The notes below the pieces were generated by a model, which made no database searches, was not told the DNA's origin, and worked only from the letters and a program-made list of their open reading frames with translations. Shown piece after piece: positions 1 to 13,918 of a stretch of 64,000 bases of DNA (positions are counted from its first letter, which is position 1; each line of letters starts with the position of its first letter). The stretch comes from Megaleporinus macrocephalus (Eukaryota > Chordata > Actinopteri > Characiformes > Anostomidae). A program made the translations under genes and the position numbers. The DNA is taken from assembly GCA_021613375.1 (NCBI GenBank), contig CM038726.1:12160253-12224252 (forward strand). The letters run 5' to 3'.

Positions 1-1294
1 CTAAGACACAAATAACATTAACCTCTGTGATTAAATAATCTGCAGCAATTCTTTCTGAGAATTACCAGCTGTTCTATTGTACAAAGAGGTAACACTCTAA
101 AGCTTATTACCTCAAACTTGTGTTTTAATTAAAACATGCTATCATAATTGGCAAGTTCAGCTACAAAATGAAATGCGCTTATATTTAAGCAAAAGTTTTT
201 ACCAGTATTTTACCAGTAAAGGTCCAAGTCTAGGTTAACATGAAAGCAGAGCTGATATTGGCTTCATTGATTTTTCTGCATTTTGACCTGGTTATAATTA
301 AAAAAGCTAACTTACAAATGTACTATTCAGCTTAAATGTTTACTTTTCACTTTGTACTTTCTAAACTCTCCATTAGGGGAGCTAACAATGTGGGGAATCC
401 AACTGGTTAAACTTGAACAAAAAACAGTGCTTTAAATTAGCTGCAAATCAGATTTGTACTGCAATTATGTAAATCAAACAACCTGAAAACATGTCTTAAA
501 AAGAATTAAAACAGGCAAGACTATAACATAAAAGTTCAAGCAAACATCTTTACTTGTTGAACTTATTGTACTTTGTGAGCCAACAAGGAAGTAAAGCTGG
601 TGAAACAAGTCACTGTAACTGGTAAGTTATATATGAAAAGCTTAAAGTACCAATCAACATGAACGCAGTGCTTATACTTGCTTCACTGTTAGTTTTGTGG
701 TGTTTATAACAAGCTAGTCGTGAATGCAAAATTCAACTTATTGTTCGTTTAACATGCAGTTTTCTCTCTGAGGTGGTGATTCTTGACAGGAAAAACAACA
801 AACGGCCCATATCTCCGCCATGACCCTGCGCACACTATTATGCCTGGCTCCAGTACGGCTTTGGCACAGGGTGAGTAGGAGAGTTCATGTCTTAACTCTT
901 TTCCAGGGAGAAGTTTCGGCAGATGGGCCATGTATTAGAAACAGATTTTCCATGGACAAGCTGGCTGGGACAGGCGCTCAATCACAGCCCCTGACCCCTA
1001 CGCTTACTGCGAGGGAGTCTGACAGATTACCAAAAGCATATTAAAAGCTCTAACATTTACAGCTGATACTCCAGCACACTTCAGACACAGTTTCAAAACC
1101 CAAAAACTTGCTGAGCTTGATGCTGCAGATTAGAATGGTGCCTTTATGTTGCCATGTTGTTGCTGTGACACATAATTTTCTATGTAAGAAACTTCAGTGC
1201 AGTTGCTTCATCTTCAGTGCAGTTGCTGCAAGACTTTGAATAGCTAATAGCTAATAACACCAACAACTGTACTACTTTACTCAGTAATGCCTGA
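1..1294 (-). other. npr2 intron 4, left part
   Basis: AT-rich, with no coding exon recognised on either strand. The short frame near 820-1044 and its antisense partner resemble no NPR exon and have no splice context I trust. Nothing else is seen. Confidence 0.5.
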
Positions 1295-1300
1295 ACTTAC

Positions 1301-1436
1301 CCCAAATGCTGCGATTCTGCATCCTCATAATGATGTTGAGGCCATCATTCTGAGACACTCCATCTGCTAAGGCCTCACTTAGGGCCTTCGCGTACAGAAC
1401 AAAGCCATCATGGAAACAGCCAGCAATGAAGTCCAT
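1301..1436 (-). CDS. npr2: npr2 coding exon 4
   Basis: 136 bases starting MDFIAGCFHDGFVLYAKAL and ending MQNRSIWG, the membrane-proximal half of the ligand-binding domain. Acceptor TTTCAG and donor GTAAGT are good. It leaves in phase 1, so the next exon must begin with two bases completing a codon. No continuation was found in 1-1294, so the next exon is outside the window. Confidence 0.88.
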
Positions 1437-4400
1437 CTGAAACATCCAAGCAAGTGTTTAAACTTAACTTTTTGAAAACTTTGTGTATAAGAAAATAAAT
1501 AATTTTAATAATCATTAACATTACATACATATGCATACATGTATCATTGCTGTATGTACTATAGAATTTTATATAATATTATATTCATATAAATATATAC
1601 AGTATATATGTTACACTGAAGTTCAACAAACCTCTAAATAAACAATTTACTTTGCAATAACATTGACATTGCATACCAGTCAGTCTTAAGTCCACTGAAT
1701 GGCCGTAATATTTTTCCAGGTGTCACGTGGGAAAAACGGGATAATTGCATGATAGGAGTGAAAAGAATGGTCGGTACAGTTATACACAATAACAGCCTAG
1801 CTACAATCCAAGTCAAGGACTTTCTTCTTTGTGAGTGTGCCTGTAATGTCGCAACAAGTTTATATTTTTGGCAGGCATGCACAGTTCTAGAGTTTCAGGG
1901 AGTTTGTCTGCTAATTTTGCTCATGAGCGCAGCTGATTCCGGAAAATGAGCCTGACATGAGGAAGCCAAACTTATGTTTCCACATTTTTTCTGTGTCATA
2001 GCTGATCACTGACTGCATCCTGCAGCCAGAGCTGGAGCAGCACGATTCACTGAGCACTACAGAAAACATGACGTGCATTTCTGCTAGCAAGGTCAGCTAA
2101 TCCAAGTCAACATGACCAAGCACATGCATTTGTTTCATTATGTATTTAGAGGTGTTGTGACCCTGTAATGATTCAAAATAATTTTTAGATAAATACACTA
2201 CCGCTCAAAAGTTTAGGATCACTTTAGAATTTCATTTCATGCAATTTTCATGCAATTCATGCAATTTTCATGCAATTCACAAACAATATTGTCCATTTCA
2301 CAATTAATTTAAGTGTATCAGATGATTTTTAGAGAATTAAAATGTTTGTATTAAAGCCTATTTTTGCATATAGTCCTATTATCAGCAATTCTCAGTCCTC
2401 TGTCTAAATCTCCTGGTACGGCCGCCAATCCAAGTTAAGGATGTTATTGGGCTAATTGGTTGTTAGGACACTCTTGCTCAATTGTGATGCACAGCTGAAA
2501 TACATTCTACTAATAAGTGAGTAGAAAAGGCAGCACAACATTCTAGGTTAGTTTAGTATCTGAAGCATCAGCGGTTGATGGCTTGCTGACAGACCCAAAA
2601 TGGCCGTAAAGAAACAACTTTATTTAGAGACACGTCAGTCCATTGTTGTGTTAAGGAAGGAAGGCTACTCTATTGATACATTGATACATAGGTAGATAGT
2701 GACGATAGTGATGTGAAAAAGTCAGAGAACACACTGTTTATTTAAGTTCCAGTCAAAATGGACAATAAGTATTAGGTTATTTATTTTACACAGAAGACTT
2801 AACAGATACATATAATATTAATATTTTCTGCACTGTGTGACCCCTTTGCCTTTTTCCAGATTAAATTCTTTTTAGGAGATATCTACAGCAATGTTTATTT
2901 ATACCATCGAAGTTCAGTTTTAGAATGTGGTTCCATTTTCTGTTTCTCCAAATAATTGCAATGACAATTTTAGACTTATTAGTCCATAAAACTTTACTCC
3001 ACAGACGTTTAGTTCCAGTAATCTACTGCAAGTTGTTCTCTGTTGTCTATTTATTTTTCTCACTAACAGCTGCACAACTTTTCAAACCCACTAAGCTACA
3101 GAAATATCTCCCTTAGCCATTTTACCTGTACATCCAGCAGAAATTTACAAGGCAGAGATGTGCAGGTAGATGTTAGTGTAAATGTTAGTGGCTCTTTTAA
3201 AGACCAAAAATTACAGTGACCAGATATGTAAGAAAAACAGTACTGAAGTTTTCTTAAGTGAAAAAAGTAAGTACACCCCTACATATGTCATGTCATATTG
3301 AATTCACAATCAGATGCTAATGATCAGAACACCACGTAAACGTCAGATATTTTGTCAGGTTTGTTGTTGGAGTCTGTTGTATCATCGTGACTAGATCAGG
3401 AGCTCCTCAGAAGCCTTCAGAAAGACAGTTGTAGATATCTATGAGTCTGGAGAGGGGTTTAAGAAGACATGCCAAATATTGGGAATCAATCATTCCACTG
3501 TCTGAATGATCATCTGCAAGTGGAGAAGGTCAAACCACTGCCAACTTGTCCAGGCCAGGCCCGTACAGCTAATTTAACCAAAGAGCAAACCATAAGTAGG
3601 TAAAAGGAAACCCAACACTGTTAATGTTAAAATGCAGCATCAATCATTAGAAAAAGACTAAACATTTTTAACCTACATAAAAAAAAGAAAACATTATATT
3701 TCATAAAAAAAGCCTGAAGACAGCACAATGCACATTTACACATCTGAAAGAAACAAGGTTTTATATCACTACATGCATTATTAAATAGTCAGATGATTAT
3801 ATTCCCTTCTATATTTCTTTTGTTTCTAATAACATAATTTAACTTCACTGTAGGAGTTTGTTACTGTTTAATTATTATTTTAAAAAAAACAAATATGTTT
3901 ATTAAAAGTAAAAATAAGTGTGTAGAAAATTAAATGTATAATGTCATTTTTAATAACTGGCCCATTACTTTTATGTATGTTAGCTTACGATAGCTCATAG
4001 GTTAATTCACCAGTTCAATAAAGCACACTGGCACAATAACAGCTGACCCTTCTCATCCTAAACATCCTAAACACTAAACCACCAAACCTTGCCTACCATA
4101 TTAGCATAGCTTTTGTGTTAAATCTTTATGTTACAGTAGCAAAAGGCTTCTTTACACAGCTGCTAATATGTTAAACAGTGCAAATGTTCACTATTCTGTA
4201 AATGTATCCAGTCTAATCTCTACTTATTTATTTAGCCTTCTCTCTACTCAGACCTGCAAGCGTCCACACAGAGAGAGGGAGAAATTATGTAACATTATCT
4301 GGTGAAACGGAGGAGTAAATATATGTACTCATAAATAAGAGACAGTCCAGGTGCTGTAACCTTACAGTTTACAATCAGACCTAACAATGATGTAATATTA

Positions 4401-6245
4401 CAACACAAATCTCTGTTCAGGTGATGCCCTTATTTCTATAAAGGCTTGTTACTATTTAAACATTACTTACAGTTTATTCAGATTACCGTTCAGATTATCA
4501 TTCAGACAAAATAATATAATAAAATAGAGAAAATGATGAATAAATTTGAGTTTAACAAAATCCCTGTGCAGGGTTTTCTGATAACCTGAATTTTGACTAG
4601 ATTTTCTGTATTACAGCCTTACATGATGGCTTACCTCTAAAACTGTGACAAAACTGTAAACTGCAGACCATAGTAAGTAACTTAAAAGTACCTAGTTAAC
4701 AGTTACTTGCAATAAAATATACCCAACAAACTGTATGTTTAATAAATACTTTAAACACCAGAGTAGAAAGAAAATAGTAAACACACTAGTTTGCTGGTCA
4801 GCTAGCTAAGCTTTGCTAGCTAGGCAGCTGTTCAAAAAGCGAAGGTCTTTTTTTGAGGCAGATTTATGAAAATTATTAAATTATTTCACACTTGATAGCA
4901 GCTCTCAAAGAAAGTTGAGACAGGGCAACAAAAGACAGGACAAGTAAGTGGTACAATTTGCAACTAAGTCACACTACTGGGTATTAAAAAAGAGAATTTA
5001 AGAAAGGCAGAGTCACTCAGAAGAAAAGATGGAAAGAGGTTCACCAATCTGAAAAAAAAACGTCTAATAATTGTTGAACAATTTCAGAAAAATGTTCTTC
5101 AACATAAAACTGCAAAGACTTTGGATGTCCTGCCATCTATAGTACATAATATCATCAAAAGAGTCAGAGAATCTGGAGAAATCCCTGTGTGGATCACACA
5201 GCAACAACTAAGGGTCTTCAACTAGCTATAATAAGAAACTAGCTGGACATCGTGCAATGGCTTTGAAAAGACTGAAGATGATTTTGTTGGCAGAAACGAA
5301 TAAGAAAAAAGACTGTGACTGAGCAAGACACTGGACAAGAGTAAGCCATTTACTCTTAGGCTGGCTTACTTGCACGTCTTTGTGCTTGCTTGATGTTTTG
5401 ATGTGTTAGTAAATTTGCCAACTCACTAGTTTTTGAATATAAGCTAGGTCAGACCACTTTGACAGAGGTTTAGCTGCTATATTGGCATCTCGAGGTGATG
5501 TTAGCAAGAAAACACACTCAGACATTGTTACCATCCTTCAATTTACAACAAATGCACGTGTACAGATTTCCTTGAGGGAGGACCATGGTAAGATCTGTAC
5601 TACAGTAGTATAAAAATTAATTACATTTTGCAGCTGTAGTGGGAGCCCAAGAGCAAAATGCTGCTGTTAGTAGGAATAAAAGTACTATTATTTTACTTTT
5701 AAAATAAAAAAATAAAATAATATTATTTTACTTTTATAGGTTTACTCCAAAACTGTACCTTAATACAAAAAAGAGGGGAGTGAATGTAATTATTACTTTC
5801 TACCTCTGATACCAACTGTATAGCATAGTGTATACGTAAGGCCGTCTGTAAGAAGTCAAGGCCAAGCTGAAGAAGTTTCATGAGGATAATAATCTCAAAC
5901 ATACAAGTAAATCCACCAAGAAATGGTTTAAAAGAAAGAAATAGTAGGTTAAAAATGGGCTTAGTCCAAGCCTAGATGAGAATCCAGTTGAATGCTGTTG
6001 TGGGACTGGAAACAGGCTATACATTCAAAAACTGCAGAATTATGCATTGTGGATTGAGAAAACCTTTCACCCAGTAGATTTACAGACAACCAAAATGTTG
6101 TTTCTGCCAGAATCAGTGATAATTACTGAGTCTAGGGGTGTACTCACCTTTTCAAAAAAGAAATAAAATATATATTTTTTATAGACTCACATATTTACAG
6201 TCATATTTCCAGCACAATAAGATAAAATACTCATACAAATACTTC

Positions 6246-6280
<35 letters not shown>

Positions 6281-9200
6281 CACACACACATATATACATA
6301 TATGACATTACAATAACACAAATTTTGAAAGCCTTACCAAAGAAGGTTCCAACTGGATGTTAAAGTCTTGTGTTGCTCTCTTGTGGAGTTCAGTTCGGAA
6401 AGCTGCATACTCTGGATTATCTGGCTCCCGGTACGTTATAACGAATACATTCTAGACAGACAGACAAGGAAAGACAGCTGAAGTTCATAAAACCAACACA
6501 AAATGATCTGATACAAGTTTCAAGAATTTTCCAACATAGTCAAAATACTTTTGCAGAATGTTTCTGGAAACCAAAAGGCACAGTTGTTGCAAAGTCCACA
6601 GTACTAAATGTGCAGTGTTTAATCCACAAATCGGTCACAGACTTTGACTGCCAGTTTCATTTTGATATGGGAAATAATATTTGCTTTAGAATAATAGCCC
6701 ATAACCCTGCAAACCCAGAGCAGCCGCATATCAGTCAACACTTTACGTTAATAGTGTGTAACTACTTAAATCTGTCTGTCAGAATGGTGGTATGCCAAAG
6801 CCCCAGGGGTTTGAAGATATGTCAAAAAGGGTTACTCTGGAATTAACAGGGTTATAACTTGTGCTGCACTATTACTAACAATATGAAGACAGTGATGTAT
6901 CAAATTTACAGCAGATGATACTAAACAAAACCCTCGAGGTTTGGTAATGACAACATTTCAAAACAAGATGCTAAACGTGTGTATTATAATAAGTTTCTCT
7001 CAAAGTCATGCAATTTCATCCGAAACCATGATGCCACATGCCATGGCAATTAGGCTTCAATCAAAAACTAATAAATTTAAAAACAATAAAAGTCTTTTTG
7101 AAAAATGACTACGATCAGCAAGTTGCCTCAAAACCTGTTGTAACTCGTGATCACATAAAAATGTTGTGCAACATGTTAACATTGCCAAAAAGAGCAGCTC
7201 TAAAATAAAGTTTAAAAGTCCTCTCAGTGGCCTCTGAGCTGTGCAATTTGATTATCTCTGGTAAACAAATATTTAGTGTTTTACTTTTTGCTTTACAGAG
7301 ATCATCACATAAGCCAAAATGTTGTAAAAGTCAGTATCAATATCTAAGCTCAACGTCTTTGGCTTTTAAAGCATAAAGGTTTTTACAATTAAAATCTTAC
7401 ATATTAAAAATCCTATGCCAAAGACTTTATTCCAATGCTGGCAAATAAATAAAACAACTTCAGGCTGAAGAATTTCTGTTTTAGTTACAGAAAGCAAACT
7501 CCTTTAGATGAAAGCAAGGAAAGTCAAATTTGAATAAATTAAAGCCTTAATGGATTTTTAACAGTCAAAGGAACAGGATTAGCTTTTAAAATGCACTCCA
7601 AGTCAGTGAAAATTACAGACATTATAAGTCAAGAACAACTGCAAGACCCTCTGAAAGGCTACAATTAACGTCTATGGGAGAAAAATTAACATATTGGCTT
7701 TGTGTCATACGGCAAGTATCTATTCAAGGAAAAGTGCATGCTAATCTATACACACTCATAATTACTTTCATTTAGTCCATGCTTTGATGCAGTGAAATGA
7801 TGAAGTGAAAGAGCAAAAAAAGGCAACAACCACTGTTTTCTGATTAAAATCTGTTGGAAGTGAATCAGCCTCCCCCCAAACAAGGTAATGGTGATATTTA
7901 TATTACATATTGTTGGAATTTTCCATTGGGTTACCTGGAACATCTTGATGGGATCCTTCCACTGCAACCCTGAACTGTGCCAAGGCTGGTGGGCCTCATT
8001 ACTGAGACTTTCGCCAAATGCATCCAGGTAGAAGATGGCATAGTCTTCAAAGTTCCTCACCTCTTCCTCAAAGGTTCTCATGATGCTGAAGAATGTTTGC
8101 AGGGGCCCACAGATATACACAACTGGAAGAATACAGACATGACAGAGGTTTGTGTAAAGATGCTTGGACATCAGGCTACACTGATGCCATTGGATATTGT
8201 TCTGTATTTTATATCACATTCCTACATCTGTTTCTTTTTTATCAGGGTCCTCCTTACTCAGACCACAACTTTAGGCCTGATTAAAGCTTGTACACACTGC
8301 TGTGATGCACATTGATAGGGCTGTGTGATATGAATAAAAGTATAGTAATAGTAGTATAACTATACTAGTATAACACATGAATAAGGCTACATGATATGAA
8401 TAAAATACTAGCATAACAATACTGACAGCAATTGCAACAGTTTAAGGCCACACTGGTCTACAAATAATGTGCCATCGTTAAACACTGGCATTTGTTATTT
8501 CATTTTTTAAATTACTTATGTTCAATTACATGAATACCTAACATGAGTTATCAAAACACCCACTAAACATTCACATGATTGCATAAAAACCATATCTGTG
8601 TTGTAGCAGTAACGTCAGGACTGCAAAGGTCAAAATCCTAATTTAAAATAAACTATTTACCTTGTTTCCTTTGTTGTTTAAGACAGACTTGCAATATGTT
8701 CATGTTAACCCGGTGTAAGGCTTCACAGAAGACACAGCAGAACATGTTTCCATGGTACTAATCTGATGGTTGATAGACATTTGTGGATTATATTAACTTC
8801 TTAAATGCAAGAGACAAGAGACAATACTGTCCACGATGAGTGGCGTTTAGTCTAATAAAACAAGCATCTGCACCACATGACTCCTTCTTCGGATGATCCA
8901 CATGACCTTCTGAATTTCTGATTTAGCCTCAAGTAACAGCTGACAAAGTCCTAAATACAAGCGGTAAACTCGACCAGGTGTGACAGATTACCAGACATTA
9001 CATTCTTCAAAGTTACAGGTACACTAAGTAAACCAAGCAGCCAATGGTCCACAAGTATCGTTCACATGATGCACTAGTTGCTGACCATCACAAGTATGCA
9101 AATGACTGGTAGTTACAATTTTGTGATGTGACAGTTTCAGACTTTCAGACCAACTATTAGTTGATGTAGGACTTAATTTCATTCCGATGTTGGCCTATAA

Positions 9201-12200
9201 AGCAATGTAAAAAACTAAAATATAAGAACAGAGCAGCAGTAAATGTGCAGTGTTTAATCCACAAACCGGTCACAGACTTTAATTGCCAGTTTCATTTTGA
9301 TATGGGAAATAATATTTGTTTTAGTATAATTGCCCATAACCCTGCAAACCCAAAGGAGCCGCATATCAATCAACACTTTTCGTTAATAGTGTGTAACTAC
9401 TCTGTCAGGTGGCTGGTATGCCAAAGCCCCAGGGGTTTGAAGATATGTCAAAAAGGGTTACTCTGGAATTAACAGGTTTATAACCTGTGCTGCACTATTA
9501 CTAACAATATTAAGACAGTGTTGTATCAGATTTACAGCAGATGATACTAAACAAAACCCTCAAGGTTCAGTGATGACAACATCTAAACCTGTGTATTATA
9601 ATAAGTTTCTCCCAAAGCCATTCAATTTCATCCAAAACCATGACACCACATGCCATGGCAAACGAATACATTAAAAAACAATAAAAGTCTTATCAAAGAC
9701 ATTTGGGGATTATATTTACTTTTTAAATGCAAGAAAAAATGTGTACTGACAATACTGTCCACCATGAGTGGTGCTTAGTCTGCTAAAAATGTACAACAAC
9801 GTAAACATTTGGACGGCGTGGACAATAATCGTATCTTGCTGTAGGAGTGTATCTTTGTTTGATCTTTCTAAAAGAAAACATTGTTGTGGGGATTTGTCGA
9901 TTGGTGATAGAATAGCCCACCCTCTATTTTTGAAAGTACGGGAAACACTCCAAAGTATATGTTCGTACTTATGTAGGTGTCTACAATCCTGTGATGTTTT
10001 CCTTTTCGTCTGCCCATGAAGGCATGATTTCCATTAGCGGTGTCTCTCATGGCAAATGCCAGCTCAGAGGCTAGACTTCCAGTTAGCAGCCATTTCCTCG
10101 AGTGTGAGAATGAAGCAGGGCTCCGGCCCACCACTCACATCCCAAAACCCTCCTGTCTCCCGGCCCAGCACAGCCTGACTTATGCCAAGCAGTCCTGCTG
10201 TCTCCTGGATGCACTCCAAAACAAATGTACAAAAAGGCAAGGAAAATGTTCGCCACTGTTATAGAATTTATACGCATCTGCCGAGGCCTGGCTGATACAA
10301 AGGCCCGCCAAAAAAACAGTGCGAGGATATTTCGTTTCACTTGAAGGCGAAAGCCGCCAGTACATGGGTAAAGGGTCTTTACTGATGGTCTGTAATGGGT
10401 TTTTTGGCAACTTGTTGAGTATCAAAAGAGTATTATTAAAAAGAAAAGGGTATTAAAGGAGTATTATTAAGTGAATGAGGCATAAAAACAGCGTGTGTGC
10501 GCACATCTTGTTCTGTAATATGTACCAGGGTGGAGTTGCTTGTTTCATTTTTCTTTTTGTTCTGCCCACGCAGTTACAGTATACGTCTGTGTCTGCATGA
10601 AGTCTATAAAAAGTAGCAGCAAACAATGCTCACGTAAACTTTCTTTTTTCTTGCTCTAATCACAAAAATACCAGTTGAGAACAAATTGAATTGCTTTAAT
10701 TATTGCCAATTACACTTAAACAGACACCCCACAGTATGACTTATACCGTGAGGGTAAAGCTAGCTAAGGTACATGGTGTATGTGCACTGTAGTTGTTCAC
10801 ATCTGCTTTGGATTTTTCAGTTGAACACATGCGCATGCACATGTGGACACATGCACATACAAGCTCCCAGTCGACACGGCAAAACACAGCGTGATCCATT
10901 TGCTCTCTCCATTCAGCTACCTGACATTTGCTTTCAATCAAAGGCAACAAGTTGTGAGCTGGAACAATGGTACCTTTAAAAACTCTTGTCTTTTGTACAT
11001 TTGTGCTGCAACAAAAGCCTTTCGGCATGTATTTTCCTTTCTTCTTGTTTATTCCACTCAATGCATTAGAGTGGTGTAACACCATGACTTCTATTATAAA
11101 TTCCATTTTTGAGCCAGAAGCTTGGCCAATAATTTATCCCAGACTAACACAAATTTGCCATTAATATCTGGAACCATTTCAGGTCCCTTGAGTCATTGCT
11201 TCCCGTAAGTAAACCACCAAGAAAGAGAAAACAGCTGTGACGACAAGGACGGCTTCAGGGTTTAGGCCCATCTTCAGGCAATCTCATCAGCAGGCAAAAA
11301 TGAACGGAATGCCGAGGCCAAAAAAGCAGAACAAGCCCTGACAGTCACGTTACACATTCTGACCCCGAGGTCGTTATGGCAGCACTGGAACTCACCTAAA
11401 AGAGGAAGCAAGACTCTGACAAGCACCGACGGTACAGGACTGTATTTAGATGCATCATTAAATGGGGAGCTCAGTGCGGCAAACAATGCCAAAATGAAAA
11501 GTGACTGCTTCATGACTATGCGAGAGCAACAAGCACCTCCTAAATAACTATGGTTAGTCATTGGGCAAGTAACACAATGAGAAGCCCACAAATGTCACAG
11601 TCTGCATCAATCTGGAGCTGTGTATTTGTTCTGTGAAGAAATCTCACGGAAGAGCTAAATTCCAAAATAAAACAGAGTGGCACACACACATCACATGGCT
11701 GTACAGCAGAGCACTTCTTATTTTTGATCCTGGGAAAACACATAAGAAGTCATTTAACTGACCCGACAATTGTTATACATGATGCAATTAAACATGGTCT
11801 AAAAGGTCACAGCTAATGTATCTATCTATTGTTCACGTTGGCTTATGCTTACCAAGCAAAATCTGATTAATTACTCACACTGATAAAATCAACACCAAAA
11901 ACATGCAGAAGTGGACCCGGTCAACTTTAACGACTAACAGCCGCGCTCCTTCCTTTTGCTGTCAGGCGTTTGAAAAAAAAAAAAAAACCCAAGGAATTAC
12001 AGTATTACCACCAGGGTTTATGATGCTAATCACTAGTAGCGAGCACACAGTGAACTCAGCACTGGAACAACTGCAAGCAATTAGCCATAAAAGCCCTTTA
12101 AATGTTCATGTACCTTAACAGGCCCAGTTAAATGTCAGAACAATCAAGGCACAATGGGCTGCTATAAAACACAGCTAAGAGCCTGACTAAATATTATCGG

Positions 12201-13846
12201 ATAACTGCTTCATGGAGATGTTATCACTTCACTCCTCGTTGTGCTAACTTGTATATTTTGGCTATCAGTGGACTGTAAGAAATAGAGCGACTTAAAATAG
12301 GCAGTATTTTATGTCGGGCTTCGTCAGTTGACTCTCGCTGGTCATTATGCTGCCCACTTGATAGGCTCCTACTTAGGAACTGAAGGTCTTCATCTTTTTC
12401 GACACTCTACAGGTTGTTGATATATGCCTCTATTTCTCTACTTCTAACAGCAGACCTGGCAGCCGCCGTTGCCTTGGAGTTGAGTTAAGGTCCCAAACGT
12501 GCCATGTGCTCTATGTGACTGGCAGTCACGTGGATGTATTTGGCTGCATGCTCAGTGGGGTGGAAGATGACATGTTTTTTCTTTGCTTTGTTCATATGCT
12601 ATATATCTCTCAATGGTCTTTCAGTGCAGCTCAAAACAATCAGTCTACACCCTAAAGTTCAACAAGACCATTTTAATTTTGAGTATCAGCCAAGACTGGG
12701 ATTTTCATACACACATCAGATCAGATTGTCAAGTCAAGTCAATTTTATTTATATAGCGCTTTTTACAACGATGTTGTCTCAAAGCAGCTTTACAGAGTTT
12801 TGAAAACAGACAGATTGGGCCTAGTTTAGCATTTTACAGTACGTGTAATATTAACTTGTTAATTCAATTAGCTTGATCTGATTATTTGGCTACCAGTAAG
12901 TTTAAATGCTGCGATAAAATAACTATTTGTACATATATAATGGTGGCATTATTTTTTTATGTAAATAAACTTTTATAGAGTTAAATACTCATACACTGTG
13001 GTTTAAGCATGTGAAGTCTGTTTCTTTCTCTCTGGTTGGAGCGTGTTGGTACTTATGCTGGGTTTTAAACCAAAAATGACAGTCACAGCCAAGCTAGAAG
13101 TTTTCACAATGCTTTCATTTTTTTACCACAGATGTAATGTGTGAATGAAAAACATGACAGAAGTCTATAAATGACCTGTTTAAGAAGGCCTGCACGTTTA
13201 AGTGACTGGCAAAAAGTCAAGAATTGTATCAACTTAACAGTAGTAGTTTAATCATATTTTAGCAAAAGGTGGCTCTTAAACATAGTCAAAACCCTTGTGA
13301 TTTTATTAATTTGCAATTTAGCAATTTAGTCATTCTGATGTGGCATTATGTCACAATAGCTCAAAAACACTTCTCAACTCCATAAAAGGTTACAAAGGCA
13401 GCAGAATTCATTCTGTATAATTAGATATTTGTGACTCACTGCAAACATTTAGGCTGCTTGTTAAACTTGTTAAAAACGTAGAACAGCTGCATAAACACAC
13501 CACACACAAATATAACAAAGCATTGTAACTGGAGTAACCTATATGTGGCCAACTCTTAAATGGGACATTCTCTCACATAAACATGTGAGGAAACTGAACA
13601 ACTATAGTATCTCTTTTTTTTTTTTTACCCATGAGCAGACAGTGCATTGTCCGTCACTCTAATAATAATAAGCATCATCATTCTTCCCAAAAAAAGAAGA
13701 CCTGGAAGACTATCAGAAAACGTCTTGATGTAAAAATAGACTCGACTGTGTAGGCTTTAAAAGTATGCCCCTTTTCCTGGCATCCAAGAACCCCTGAAAG
13801 GTACTTTGTTCCAACAAGACTTCCAACCAAGACTGCTCTGTTTCTT

Positions 13847-13918
<72 letters not shown>

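Noticed and set aside
7746..8171. The whole 141-codon open frame as an exon
   Set aside because: Only 7935-8122 matches NPR; both sides are intron, marked by AG and GT with correct phases.
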